From Streptomyces sp. CB01580 (GTDB lineage Bacteria; Actinomycetota; Actinomycetes; Streptomycetales; Streptomycetaceae), in contig NZ_LIXJ01000016.1 of assembly GCF_001905795.1 (NCBI RefSeq), positions 239,387-303,386 on the forward strand: 64,000 nt of DNA. The letters run 5' to 3'. Each line of letters begins with the position of its first letter. Positions within the stretch are counted from its first letter, which is position 1. Positions 53,546-62,270 of this stretch are shown piece by piece. A program made the translations under genes and the position numbers. The notes under the pieces are model-generated. The model was given only the letters and a program-made list of their open reading frames with translations, had not been told where the DNA came from and did not search any database.

Positions 53546-55091
53546 AGTCCCGGACGCGTTCCCACACGTCGGTGTACGGATCCGGCTCCTGCGGTGCGGG
53601 GCGGGCCTGTCCGATCCCGGCGACCAGCTCCACCTCGTAGCCCGCCGCGTCCTCCAGATACGCGGCGACGTGCTCGTCCCCGCCCGCGTGCGGATAGCGG
53701 TCCGGGAAGAGCTGCCGCCAGCCGTGCTCCGGAGCCTCCGCCACCAGGGCGTCGAGGGCGGCCCGGTCCCTGACGTGGAACGCCAGATGGTTGAGCCCGG
53801 GGCGGCACCGGTCGTGCGTCCGGCCGGTCAGGTCGGGCGACTGCTCGACCACCACGTAGCTGTCGCCGCGCCGCCAGCTGCGCCCGTTCTCCCAGTGCTG
53901 GTACGGAACATGGCCCAGCTCGCCGAGCAGCCACCCCCATCCCCGCTCGGCGCCCGGCAGATCGGGCACCCACAGCTCGATGTGGTGCACCCCTCCGGTG
54001 CCCGTCCCTCCGGCCGGCAGCGGGACGGCTCGGCGGGCGCCGTGCGGCTGGTACGCCACGGGGTCGCCGTCCTCGTGCCAGTGGATCAGGAAGTGCTCCC
54101 CCGCCCGGTAGCCGTCGAGCCCCGCGCGGCAGTAGGCGACGCTGTCGTCCGGGAGCGCGTCCAGCGGGAACCACTCCAGCTCGGAGCACTTGTCCGGTTC
54201 GCGGTTGTACGGAGGGCGGGCAGGGTCGTACTCCGCCTCGAAGAACCAGCCGATTCTGGGTCCGCCGCCGGGGCCCCGGTGCTGCATGACCAGCGCGACC
54301 CGCAGCTCGTCCGGGCCGAGTTCGACACCGATCTCCTCGGCGGCCTCGCGGATCACCGCCTCGCGCACGTCCTCGCCGTCCTCGACGTGCCCGGACGGGC
54401 AGTGGAACAGCCCGTCCGCGTATCCCGTCCCGTCCCGGCGGGCGAGCAGGACGTCCGGGCCGCGGCGAAGGATCAGGTGCACGTCGACGACCTCGGTGTG
54501 CCGCCGCGGCGGTTCGGCACGGGCCACCAACGCGTAGCGCTCGTCGTCGACCCGCCCGCCCCACAGGTCCGGGTCGCCGGAGAGCGGATCGTGGTGGACG
54601 CGTTCGGTGAACTCCGAGAGCAGTCCGGTCAGTTGACCGGCGGACAGACCGGTCCCGTCCCACACGCCCTCGATCAGGACCAGTCGGCCACCGGGCCGCA
54701 GCAGGCCGAACCAGTGGCGCAGGGCCGCCGCCGGATCGGGCAGCAGCCACACCACGTGCCGGACCATGACCACATCGAACCGCTGTCCGCCGACCGGGGG
54801 CCGTGCCGCGTCCCCGAGGAGCACCTCGCTCCCCGTCCCGGCGAGCTTGGCCCGCGCCCGCTCCACCATGCGCGGCGACCGGTCGACCGCCGTGACCCGG
54901 TGCCCCTGCCCGGCGGCGAGCAGCGCGAGGCTTCCGGTGCCGCACCCCAGATCGAGCACCTCGGAACGAGCGCCGGGCAGCCAGCCCTCCAGCCGCCTCG
55001 CCCAGGCGTGCCGGACCACCGGGTCGAGCAGCCCGTGGTCGGGCCCCTCGTCGAAGGAGTCGGCCGCGGAGTCCCAGTCGATCGTCGTCAT
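53544..55091 (-). CDS. Triple fusion: SAM methyltransferase - NUDIX hydrolase - VOC/glyoxalase domain
   Basis: A single 515-residue frame without interruption. Residues 1-195 are a class I methyltransferase (EVLDLGCGTGSLALLAAGQGHRVTAVDRSPRMVERARAKL, then LRPGGRLVLIEGVW). Residues 200-345 are a NUDIX hydrolase with full box GHVEDGEDVREAVIREAAEEIGV at 234-256. Residues 367-500 are a VOC module (HHIELWVPDLPGAERGWGWLLGELGH, GLNHLAFHVRDRAALDALV, YLEDAAGYEVELVA). The combination suggests damage or detoxification chemistry on a nucleotide-linked compound, but no substrate is known. Monocistronic between two hairpins. Confidence 0.88.
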   Translation of the reverse strand: MTTIDWDSAADSFDEGPDHGLLDPVVRHAWARRLEGWLPGARSEVLDLGCGTGSLALLAAGQGHRVTAVDRSPRMVERARAKLAGTGSEVLLGDAARPPVGGQRFDVVMVRHVVWLLPDPAAALRHWFGLLRPGGRLVLIEGVWDGTGLSAGQLTGLLSEFTERVHHDPLSGDPDLWGGRVDDERYALVARAEPPRRHTEVVDVHLILRRGPDVLLARRDGTGYADGLFHCPSGHVEDGEDVREAVIREAAEEIGVELGPDELRVALVMQHRGPGGGPRIGWFFEAEYDPARPPYNREPDKCSELEWFPLDALPDDSVAYCRAGLDGYRAGEHFLIHWHEDGDPVAYQPHGARRAVPLPAGGTGTGGVHHIELWVPDLPGAERGWGWLLGELGHVPYQHWENGRSWRRGDSYVVVEQSPDLTGRTHDRCRPGLNHLAFHVRDRAALDALVAEAPEHGWRQLFPDRYPHAGGDEHVAAYLEDAAGYEVELVAGIGQARPAPQEPDPYTDVWERVRD

Positions 55092-55193
55092 GGTTCGATC
55101 GTGCCATCCACCACCGACAACGATGCCCGGGGAGAGGGGGCGCGGGCGGTCCGCCCGGGAGCCCGGGGGCGCACTCGGGGGCCCGCGCCGTGC

Positions 55194-55247
55194 TCAAATC
55201 CCGTGCGGGCCCCGTTCAAAACCCGTGCGGCCCCGTTCGAAACCCGT
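55194..55247. repeat. Tandem ~21-bp repeat upstream of the DinB-fold gene
   Basis: 55194-55215, 55216-55236 and a partial 55237-55247 repeat TCAAA-CCCGTGCGG-CCCCGT with small changes. It lies in the spacer before ATG 55284 and may hold promoter elements. Confidence 0.65.
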
Positions 55248-55283
55248 TTCTCCACGGACCCGATGCCGTGCGAGGGTCGACCG

Positions 55284-55853
55284 ATGAGTGCCTCGCCGAA
55301 TCGACCCGCCTCACAGCGCGCCCTCGAAGTGCTGCGCTGGCAGTTCGACCTGACCTGGTCGCTGTTCGAATACCACCTGGAGAGGATCGAACCCGAGGAC
55401 TTCCTCTGGGAGCCCGCCGCGCTCTGCTGGACGCTGCACCGGGACGACGACGGGACGTGGGTGCCGGACTGGGCGGAGAGCGAACCCGATCCCGTTCCCG
55501 TGCCGACCATCGGATGGCTGAGCTGGCACATCGGCTGGTGGTGGGGCGTGACCCTCGACCACGTCCGGGGCGAAACGCCCCGCGCGCGTAGCGGTGTCGT
55601 CTGGCCGGGCGCGGGCGAGCCGGCCGTCGCATGGCTGCGCGGTCTGCGCGAGGAGTGGCTGACGGCGCTGGGTCGGCTCACCGACGCCGATCTGGCCGCG
55701 ACCGCCCCGTTCCCGTGGCGGAACGACCCCCGGCACACCGTCGCGCACATGGTCGCCTGGGTGAACGCGGAACTGATGAAGAACGCGGCGGAAATCGGCC
55801 AGCTTCGCCTCCAGCGGGCGGTCGGCGAGCTGTCGGCCGCCCACCGGACCTGA
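55284..55853 (+). CDS. DinB-fold protein (mycothiol-dependent type)
   Basis: Four-helix DinB/YfiT-like protein of 189 residues. The three metal-ligand His are plausible: W-x-L-H in CWTLHRDDD region, WLSWHIGWWWGVTLDHVRG and HTVAHMVAWVNAELMKNAAEIGQLRLQR. Such proteins act as thiol-dependent S-transferases in actinobacteria. ATG 55284 is the only reasonable start. Convergent with the lipase gene across two hairpins. Confidence 0.87.
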   Translation: MSASPNRPASQRALEVLRWQFDLTWSLFEYHLERIEPEDFLWEPAALCWTLHRDDDGTWVPDWAESEPDPVPVPTIGWLSWHIGWWWGVTLDHVRGETPRARSGVVWPGAGEPAVAWLRGLREEWLTALGRLTDADLAATAPFPWRNDPRHTVAHMVAWVNAELMKNAAEIGQLRLQRAVGELSAAHRT

Positions 55854-55893
55854 CGGGACGTACGGGGCACCCGCGCGTCGGCCGATGCGGTCG

Positions 55894-55951
55894 GCCACGG
55901 CCGGGACACCGCGATCCGCTTTCACGGCGATCCCGGTGTCCCGGCCGTGGC
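55894..55951. terminator. 23-bp-arm hairpin between DinB-fold and lipase genes
   Basis: 55894-55916 pairs with 55929-55951 in 22 of 23 positions (GCCACGGCCGGGACACCG outer part perfect). The loop is 12 bases. Confidence 0.75.
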
Positions 55952-56001
55952 ATCCGCGGAACTCCCGGACCGGTCCGGGAGCGGGAGCGGTCGCAGTGCC
56001 A

Positions 56002-56063
56002 GGGCGTGTTCCGAAAGCAGCGCCGTCCGCCCGAAGGCCGGACGGGACTTTCGCAACACGCCT
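56002..56063. mobile_element. Transposon-end-like inverted repeat (possible MITE footprint)
   Basis: GGCGTGTTCCGAAAG (56003-56017) and CTTTCGCAACACGCC (56048-56062) are 15-bp arms with one mismatch, with an inner CCGTCC/GGACGG pair. GGCGTGTTGCGAAAG is a sequence I associate with terminal repeats of IS5-like elements in Streptomyces. The right end abuts TTAA, which includes the lipase stop codon. It could equally be a terminator. Confidence 0.45.
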
Positions 56064-56968
56064 TAACCGATGACCGAGGCGCAGGTGGTCGGGGTGGCGC
56101 GGGCGGGGTCGAGGGCGTTCGCCACCTCGTGGTAGGCGATCCGGTCGATGGTGCCGATCGCCACGTGCCCGGAGACGTCGAGCGGGCACAGGTCCTGGAG
56201 CAGCACGTTGCGGACGTTCGGCCCGTCCAGGAACTGCGTGCGGTACGGGGTCACGACCTCGTCGTACCTGGTCGCGATGACCGTGTACCGGACTCCGGGC
56301 ACGGTGTCGCCACCCGCGTTGAGCTTGGTGAGGAAGGGGGAGCCCGCCACCTGGTCGGCGAGGGCGGGGGTGTTGGTGTTGAGCAGGTGCTCCACGCCCG
56401 GGAAGTACGGCAGGAGTTTCGTCAGGCCGAGGAGGGTGGTGCCGTGGTTGTCGGGGGCGATCCCGATCAGGGCGTTCACCTTGGCGGCCCCGCCGAGGAA
56501 CTTCAGGTAGTAGTTCGGCATCATCCCGCCCTGGGAGTGACCGACGAGGTCGGCCTCGGAGGCGCCGGTGGCGGCGAGCACCTTGTCGACGAAGACGGCG
56601 AGCTGGCCGGCCGACTTGTCGATCGGGCCGAGGCCGTTGAAGAGCGGTACGCCGGGCAGCTGGCCGTAGTCCAGGGAGTAGACGCAGTATCCGCGGTTGA
56701 CGAGGTAGGGGGCGAGGGCCAGCCAGTTGTCGATCGAGTTGCCGAAGGTTCCGTGGACCAGGACGACGGGCCGGGGGTGGGCCGTGGAGGGCTTGCAGGA
56801 GTAGTCGTTCCAGCCGCGGGACGTGGCCGTGGCGGCGGTGGGAGCAGTGGCCGTGGGGGTGGCGGCAGCGGCGGCCGTGGGGGTGGCGACTGCGGCGACG
56901 GCGAGGAGCAGCGCGGCAAGGGTTCTCCGGGCGCGGAGAACCCGTGACGCACGGGTCCGGGGCAGCAT
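56063..56968 (-). CDS. Secreted class 2 lipase (alpha/beta hydrolase)
   Basis: Precursor of 301 residues. The Sec signal is LAALLLAVAAVATPTAAAAA, followed by an Ala/Thr-rich linker. The lipase_2 fold shows HPRPVVLVHGTFGNSIDNWLALAPYLVNRGYCVYSLDYGQ, the nucleophile GHSQGGMMPNYYLKFLGGAAKV, ATRYDEVVTPY for the Asp region and VSGHVAIGTIDRIA with the catalytic His. It acts on extracellular esters. AAGGAG precedes ATG 56968. The stop codon lies at the edge of a transposon-end-like repeat. Confidence 0.93.
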   Translation of the reverse strand: MLPRTRASRVLRARRTLAALLLAVAAVATPTAAAAATPTATAPTAATATSRGWNDYSCKPSTAHPRPVVLVHGTFGNSIDNWLALAPYLVNRGYCVYSLDYGQLPGVPLFNGLGPIDKSAGQLAVFVDKVLAATGASEADLVGHSQGGMMPNYYLKFLGGAAKVNALIGIAPDNHGTTLLGLTKLLPYFPGVEHLLNTNTPALADQVAGSPFLTKLNAGGDTVPGVRYTVIATRYDEVVTPYRTQFLDGPNVRNVLLQDLCPLDVSGHVAIGTIDRIAYHEVANALDPARATPTTCASVIG

Positions 56969-57324
56969 CGTGTGGTCTCCTTGCGGCTCAAGGGAGTTGC
57001 GATGGGTGTGCTCTCTGCGGCCCGGACCACAAGTTCTGACAGCTGACCTTCCGTGTGCTCAGGCCAAGTTACGCATGGGTAGGGAGGCATGGGAAGTTGC
57101 GCGTCGCAAAAAAACTGATGGTTCACCAAGACGACGGAGCGGAACGGCCCGTGGGTGGCGGGCGGAAATCGACGGCCGGCACAGGCGGCGCGGGCTTCTT
57201 CGCGACGACGGCGTCGGCGGTGTTCGGCATCGACGGTGGGCACGGGCCCTTGCGGACGGCGCGAGGATGCCTGCGGACAGCGCGGGGCGGCGAGCCGCGC
57301 GGGAGCCGTCGGGCCGCGCGGGGA
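56969..57324. other. 356-bp region without a gene
   Basis: Upstream leader of the lipase gene and downstream region of imuB. It contains an A7 run at 57108-57114, unusual in this GC context, and TGACAG/TTACGC-like promoter fragments. No ORF with a ribosome site or family match was seen. Confidence 0.6.
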
Positions 57325-58362
57325 TCAGCCGTCCGCGAGGCGTCCCGGCATCACGGCCCGCGGGCCGTACTTGTCCCGCAGCCGGTCCGCCACCGCCTCG
57401 ATCCGGCGCGCCCGTTCGTCCGCCGGGTCGAACGACAGCTGGTGCGCGGCCCGTTCGGCGTCCATCAGGCCCTCCGCGCGCAGCGCGATCCCCCGGACCC
57501 GGGCCCGTTGCAGTCCGAAGGAGTCGTGGATCCGGTACGCGAGGTCGGTGAGCGCCGCGGAGTGGGCGGTGGGTTCCGGAAGCGTACGGGTACGGCTCAG
57601 CGTGGCGTACCCGGTCCGGGAGGCATGACGCACGAGGACCGTGAGCCCCCTGCACACCTGCCCGTCCGCACGCATCCGGGCGCCCAGCTCCTCGGTGAGC
57701 GAAAGGATCGCGCGGCGCTGCCGCCCCTGGTCCAACTCATCGAGCGGGAAGGTGCGTCCGGCCGCGACCGACCGGGCGGGGGCGCCCGGTGCGACCACCG
57801 TGCGGTCGATGCCGCGCGACCGCTCCCACAGGTCCCGCCCGGTCCGTGCGCCGGTGATCCGTTGCAGGGTGCCGAGCGGGGTCGCCGCGATCCGGCCGAC
57901 GGAGTCGAGCCCGTAGCCGCGCAGGGTGCGGGCCGTCGCCGCCCCGACTCCGTCCAGCGCCGTGGCCGGCTCGGCGGCGAGGAACCCCGCTCCCCCGCCC
58001 CGGGGCACCACGAAGGTCGTTCCGGGGGCCGCCCGGCGGGCCGCCGCCCGGGCCAGCATCGGGTTCTCCCCCGCCCCGATCGCGCAGTCCACGCCGTGCA
58101 GGGCGAGCGCCCGGACCCGGATCACCGAGGCCAGCCCCCTCGCGTCCTGGCCGAAGTACCGCAGTGCGCCGCGCACATCGACGAGCGCCCCGTCGGGCCG
58201 GACCGCCTCGACCACTGGGGTGAACGTACCGAGCAGGGCGAGCAGTTCCTCGTAACGGACGTCGTCCGGGGGGCCGCCGCCGACCATGCGGAACCGCAGG
58301 TACAGGATGCCCGGCGCCCCGGTCCCCGGCACTCCCGGCATGTCCCGTTCGATGCCGCTCAT
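57325..58362 (-). CDS. imuB: ImuB-like Y-family DNA polymerase homologue, catalytically inactive type
   Basis: Protein of 345 residues, shorter than Pol IV. Y-family folds are visible: GALVDVRGALRYFGQDA (palm), MLARAAARRAAPGTTFVV, the helix-hairpin-helix thumb ATALDGVGAATARTLRGYGLDSVGRIAATPLGTLQRITG and a little-finger domain (RSVAAGRTFPLDELDQGRQRR). The motif I Asp is missing (LYLRFR instead of DxDxF), and the DE of the second motif is DG, as in ImuB. It would tether DnaE2 to the sliding clamp for mutagenic bypass. The ATG overlaps the dnaE2 stop as ATGA. Confidence 0.87.
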   Translation of the reverse strand: MSGIERDMPGVPGTGAPGILYLRFRMVGGGPPDDVRYEELLALLGTFTPVVEAVRPDGALVDVRGALRYFGQDARGLASVIRVRALALHGVDCAIGAGENPMLARAAARRAAPGTTFVVPRGGGAGFLAAEPATALDGVGAATARTLRGYGLDSVGRIAATPLGTLQRITGARTGRDLWERSRGIDRTVVAPGAPARSVAAGRTFPLDELDQGRQRRAILSLTEELGARMRADGQVCRGLTVLVRHASRTGYATLSRTRTLPEPTAHSAALTDLAYRIHDSFGLQRARVRGIALRAEGLMDAERAAHQLSFDPADERARRIEAVADRLRDKYGPRAVMPGRLADG

Positions 58363-61300
58363 CCCGCGCTCCCCGGGCTCTGGTGCCACAGCTTCCTGCC
58401 GGTGGCGACGCCCTCGCCGGGCGGCTGGAGGTCCGACCAGGGGTTCATCTCGTACCCCGTCGGCAGCCGGACGCGGCGGCCCTCGCCGTCGGGCGCGTGG
58501 GTTTCGGCAGCGGACTCCCCGGGCGAGGAGCCGACGGCGGCCGAGGGCTTCCGGTCCGAGGATTCCTCGGCCCCGGGCTTCTCCGCCAGTCGGGCGGCGA
58601 CCGCGTCGAGCCCGCCGGTGCGCCGCAGTTCGGCCAGTTCGGCCAGGTTCCAGGCAGCCGAACCGACCACGCTCAGGCTCCGCGGTCCGCGCCGCTGCAC
58701 CACGCCGCGCACCAGCAGCAGCCAGGAGTGGAAGACGGTGTGCGCGCAGGCCGCGTGGCTGTCGTCGAAGAAGGCCAGGTCGACCAGGCCGGTGCCGTCG
58801 TCCAGGGTGGTGAAGACGACCCGGCGGCCGGAGCGGACCGGCGGGGTCTGGGTGGCCGCCTTGGCCCCGGCGACCAGCACGGTCTGCCCGTGCCGCGCCT
58901 CGCGCAGCCGCTTGGCGGAGACCACCCCGAGCTCCTTCAGGAACGCGTGGTGATCCTCCATCAGGTGGTGGGAGACGTCCATGCTCAGAACGCCCAGCTC
59001 GGCACTGAGACGTTCGGCCTCGTTGAGGTCGGGCAGCCCGATCGGACCGGTCCGGTGGCCGCCTCCGAGCGGAAGCTGCTCACCGGCACCGGCGGAACCG
59101 GCGCCCCGCCGGACGTGGCGCAGTTCGGACAGGTGCAGCAGCAGATCGCGCCGGTTGGCACCGAACGCGTCCAACGCGCCCACCTGGGCCAGCCGTTCGG
59201 CGACCGGCCTGGTCGGCCTGGCCCGCTGCCAGAAGTCCAGCAACGAGGTGTAGGGCTGTCCGGCCTCGATCCGGGCGACCTCGGCCCCGCTGATGCCATG
59301 GACGTCCGAGAGCGCGAGCCGCACTCCCCAGACCCCGGAGCCCTCCCGGGAGACCCCGGCCCCGTTCCCGGACAGGACCCCGGCCCCGCCATCAGACACC
59401 AGTTCGATTCGATGGGTGGCCGCCGAGCGGTTCACGTCCAGGCCCAGCACCGGCACCCCGCGCCGCCGCGCGTCCGCGAGCAGCAGCCGCTTCGGATACA
59501 TCCCCGGGTCATGGGTGAGCAGCCCGGCGTAGAAGGCCGCCGGGTGGTGCGTCTTGAGCCACGCCGACTGGTATGTCGGTACGGCGAAGGCGACCGCGTG
59601 CGCCTTGCAGAAGCCGTAACTGCCGAACGCCTCGATGATCTCCCAGGTCCGGGCGATCACCTCGATGCCGTACTTCCGTTCCGCCGCCCGCTGCGCGAAC
59701 CACACCTTGATCCGGTCCTGCGAGCCGGGGTCGGACAGTCCGCGCCGCACCCGGTCGGCCTCGTCCCGTCCGCAGCCGGTCATGATGTCGAGCATCTCGA
59801 TGACCTGCTCGTGGAAGACGACCACTCCGTACGTCTCGCGCAGCGACCGTTCCAGATCGGGGTGCGGGTAACGGGCGGGCGCCCGGCCGTGCCGTGCCTC
59901 GATGAACGGCCGCACCATGTCGGCGGCGACCGGACCGGGCCGGAACAGCGAGATGTCGACCACCAGGTCGTGGAAGCCGGTGGGCTGGAGCCGGCCGACG
60001 AGATCGCGCTGGCCGGGCGACTCGATCTGGAAGCAGCCCAGCGTCTCGGCGCTCCTGATCAGCCGGTACGTCTCCGGGTCGCCCGGTGGCACGGCGTCCA
60101 GGTCCACGGCCTGCCCCGAGGCCCGCTCGACCTCGGCGACCGCGTGCGCCATCGCCGACTGCATCCGCACGCCCAGGACGTCGAGTTTGAGCAGCCCCAG
60201 GTCCTCCACGTCCTCCTTGTCGAACTGCGCCATCGGGAAGTGCTCCCCGCTCGTGGGCACGACGGGCACCCGGTGCGGCAGGGAGGCGTCCGAGAGGAGC
60301 ACCCCGCACGGATGCATGGCGATGCCGCGGGGCAGGGCGTCCAGCGCCTCGACCAGTTCCCAGAGCCGGCCGTGGCGGTCCTTCTCCCGTGCCACGTCGC
60401 GCAGTTCGGGCAGTTCCGCCATGGCCGCGCGGGCGTCACGGGCCCGGATGTGCGGGAACGCCTTGGCGAGCCGGTCAGTCTCGGCCGGGTCCATGGAGAG
60501 CGCGGCGCCGACGTCCCGGATGGCGTGGCGCACCCGGTAGGTCTCGGGCATGGCGACGGTCGCGACCCGTTCGGCGCCGAAGCGTCCGATGATCGCGCGG
60601 TACACGTCGAGCCGGCGGGCGGACTCGACGTCGATGTCGATGTCGGGCAGCACGGCACGGCGCTTGGAGAGGAAGCGCTCCATCAGCAGCCCGTTCTCGA
60701 CCGGGTCGGCGTGCGCGATCCCGAGGAGATGGTTGACGAGGGAGCCCGCGCCGGATCCCCGGGCGGCCACTCGTACGTTCATCGCCCGTACGTCGTCGAC
60801 GACTTGAGCGACCGTCAGGAAGTAGGAGGCGAAGCCGTGGTGGGCGATGATGTCCAGTTCCCGGTGCATCCGCTCCCAGTAGTCGCGCCTGCGCTCGTAG
60901 CCGCGCAGCACCATTCCGGCGGCGGCGCGGGAGGCCAGCACCCGCTGGGCGGTGCGGTGGGCGGCGCCGACGAGGTGCGGTTCGGGGAAGTGGACGGTGC
61001 CGAGGCCGAGGTCGCTCCGGGGGTCGACGACGCAGGCCTCGGCGGTGTGCCGGGTCTCCGCGAGCAGCCGCGCCCCGGCACCCTGGCCGAGACCGGCGGC
61101 GGAGGCGATCCGTTCGGCCGCCGCGGCCATCGTGCGGGCGTCCTTCAGCCAGCGCTCGCCGCTGTCCAGCGGGGCGCGGCGGGGATCGACGGGCACCAGC
61201 AGGCGAGCCGCGTCGAGCACGTCGGCGACCGGCCCCTGCCCGGGATCGGCGTACCGGACGGCGTTGGTCAGCACGGCCCGCACCCCCTGCTCGGCGGCGA

Positions 61301-62078
61301 AGCCGACGGTACGGGCGGCGAGCCGCAGCGATCCGGGGCCGGTGCCCTCGCGCCCGTGGTGGACGGCTTCGAGGCGCAGGTCGTCGCCGTGGACCTCCCG
61401 CCAGGCGGCGAGCAGCGCGGCGGCCCGGTCCGGACGGCCGGCGGCCAGCGCCCTGCCGACGTCGGAGGCGGGTCCGAGCAGTACGAGGAGCCCTTCGCCG
61501 GGCAGCGCGGACCGGTCGAGCAGGGGCTGCCCCGGCCTCGCGCCCGTCCTCACGCCCGCGCGCGCACCGGAAGCAGGTCCAGCGCCGGCGTACGCGGGTC
61601 CCGTACCAGCATGCGCGGCGCCCGTGCCCCCTGCGCGAGCGGGCCCGGTACCGGCGTACGCGGCGTCTCCGGCCCCGGCATACACGCCCCCGGCCCCGGC
61701 GTGCGCGGCGGTGACGAGGCGGCACAGTTCCGCCCATCCCCGCGCGCCGTCCCGGGCGAGGAAGGTGACCCGGGGGTCCGATTCGTCGACAAAGGCACCA
61801 CCCCGGGCGGGGGTCCGCAGCTGATGCGCACCCCCGCCTTCTCTCGTATGCTCCGCCGTCGCGGCCCCCACCGCGAGCTCCGTCCCGAAGATCGGCCGCA
61901 CCCCGGCCCGCTCGCACGCCTTGGCGAAACGGACCGTTCCCGCGAGCGTGTCCCGGTCGGTCAGCGCGAGCGCGCCCATCCCCCGTTCCGCGGCGCGCTC
62001 CACCAACCGCTCCGGGTGCGAGGCCCCGTACCGCAGGGAGAACCCGGAAACGGTACGCAGATGCGTGAACCCGGGCAT
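58359..62078 (-). CDS. dnaE2: Error-prone DNA polymerase III alpha subunit DnaE2
   Basis: Protein of 1239 residues that performs damage-induced mutagenic synthesis. The N-terminal PHP domain starts FTHLRTVSGFSLRYGASHPERLVERAAERGMGALALTDRDTLAG. The polymerase catalytic aspartates lie in PDIDIDVES at 478-486. A helix-hairpin-helix near GISGAEVARI and a C-terminal OB fold (VVFTTLDDGTGLVDLAFFDD) follow. ATG 62078 has AGGAGGTGCGG before it. A Gly/Ala-rich insertion at residues 124-182 breaks the PHP domain. A LexA box lies 62 bp upstream. It is cotranscribed with imuB. Confidence 0.95.
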   Translation of the reverse strand: MPGFTHLRTVSGFSLRYGASHPERLVERAAERGMGALALTDRDTLAGTVRFAKACERAGVRPIFGTELAVGAATAEHTREGGGAHQLRTPARGGAFVDESDPRVTFLARDGARGWAELCRLVTAAHAGAGGVYAGAGDAAYAGTGPARAGGTGAAHAGTGPAYAGAGPASGARAGVRTGARPGQPLLDRSALPGEGLLVLLGPASDVGRALAAGRPDRAAALLAAWREVHGDDLRLEAVHHGREGTGPGSLRLAARTVGFAAEQGVRAVLTNAVRYADPGQGPVADVLDAARLLVPVDPRRAPLDSGERWLKDARTMAAAAERIASAAGLGQGAGARLLAETRHTAEACVVDPRSDLGLGTVHFPEPHLVGAAHRTAQRVLASRAAAGMVLRGYERRRDYWERMHRELDIIAHHGFASYFLTVAQVVDDVRAMNVRVAARGSGAGSLVNHLLGIAHADPVENGLLMERFLSKRRAVLPDIDIDVESARRLDVYRAIIGRFGAERVATVAMPETYRVRHAIRDVGAALSMDPAETDRLAKAFPHIRARDARAAMAELPELRDVAREKDRHGRLWELVEALDALPRGIAMHPCGVLLSDASLPHRVPVVPTSGEHFPMAQFDKEDVEDLGLLKLDVLGVRMQSAMAHAVAEVERASGQAVDLDAVPPGDPETYRLIRSAETLGCFQIESPGQRDLVGRLQPTGFHDLVVDISLFRPGPVAADMVRPFIEARHGRAPARYPHPDLERSLRETYGVVVFHEQVIEMLDIMTGCGRDEADRVRRGLSDPGSQDRIKVWFAQRAAERKYGIEVIARTWEIIEAFGSYGFCKAHAVAFAVPTYQSAWLKTHHPAAFYAGLLTHDPGMYPKRLLLADARRRGVPVLGLDVNRSAATHRIELVSDGGAGVLSGNGAGVSREGSGVWGVRLALSDVHGISGAEVARIEAGQPYTSLLDFWQRARPTRPVAERLAQVGALDAFGANRRDLLLHLSELRHVRRGAGSAGAGEQLPLGGGHRTGPIGLPDLNEAERLSAELGVLSMDVSHHLMEDHHAFLKELGVVSAKRLREARHGQTVLVAGAKAATQTPPVRSGRRVVFTTLDDGTGLVDLAFFDDSHAACAHTVFHSWLLLVRGVVQRRGPRSLSVVGSAAWNLAELAELRRTGGLDAVAARLAEKPGAEESSDRKPSAAVGSSPGESAAETHAPDGEGRRVRLPTGYEMNPWSDLQPPGEGVATGRKLWHQSPGSAG

Positions 62079-62139
62079 CCGCACCTCCTGGACCGATCCG
62101 TACTCACCACCACCCCTCGCCTCCACCATAAACCACTTT

Positions 62140-62155
62140 TCGAACATTCGTACGA
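62140..62155. promoter_or_regulatory. LexA/SOS box of the dnaE2-imuB operon
   Basis: TCGAACATTCGTACGA fits the actinobacterial consensus TCGAAC-N4-GTTCGA with one mismatch. It lies 62 bp upstream of the dnaE2 start, over the promoter. Confidence 0.85.
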
Positions 62156-62270
62156 CACCCGAGGGACACGCGAGCGGGGACAGGGCGCACTCGCACCCAC
62201 ATCCGTGTACCGTTCAACCGTTTGGCCTACTTTTCCTGTACTAACGGCCGATACCCCGGATTGTGAGGAC

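Noticed and set aside
58383..62270. Open frame of over 1200 codons on the plus strand opposite dnaE2
   Set aside because: A compositional shadow of dnaE2; no domain or ribosome site. Only the part from 62271 is a gene.
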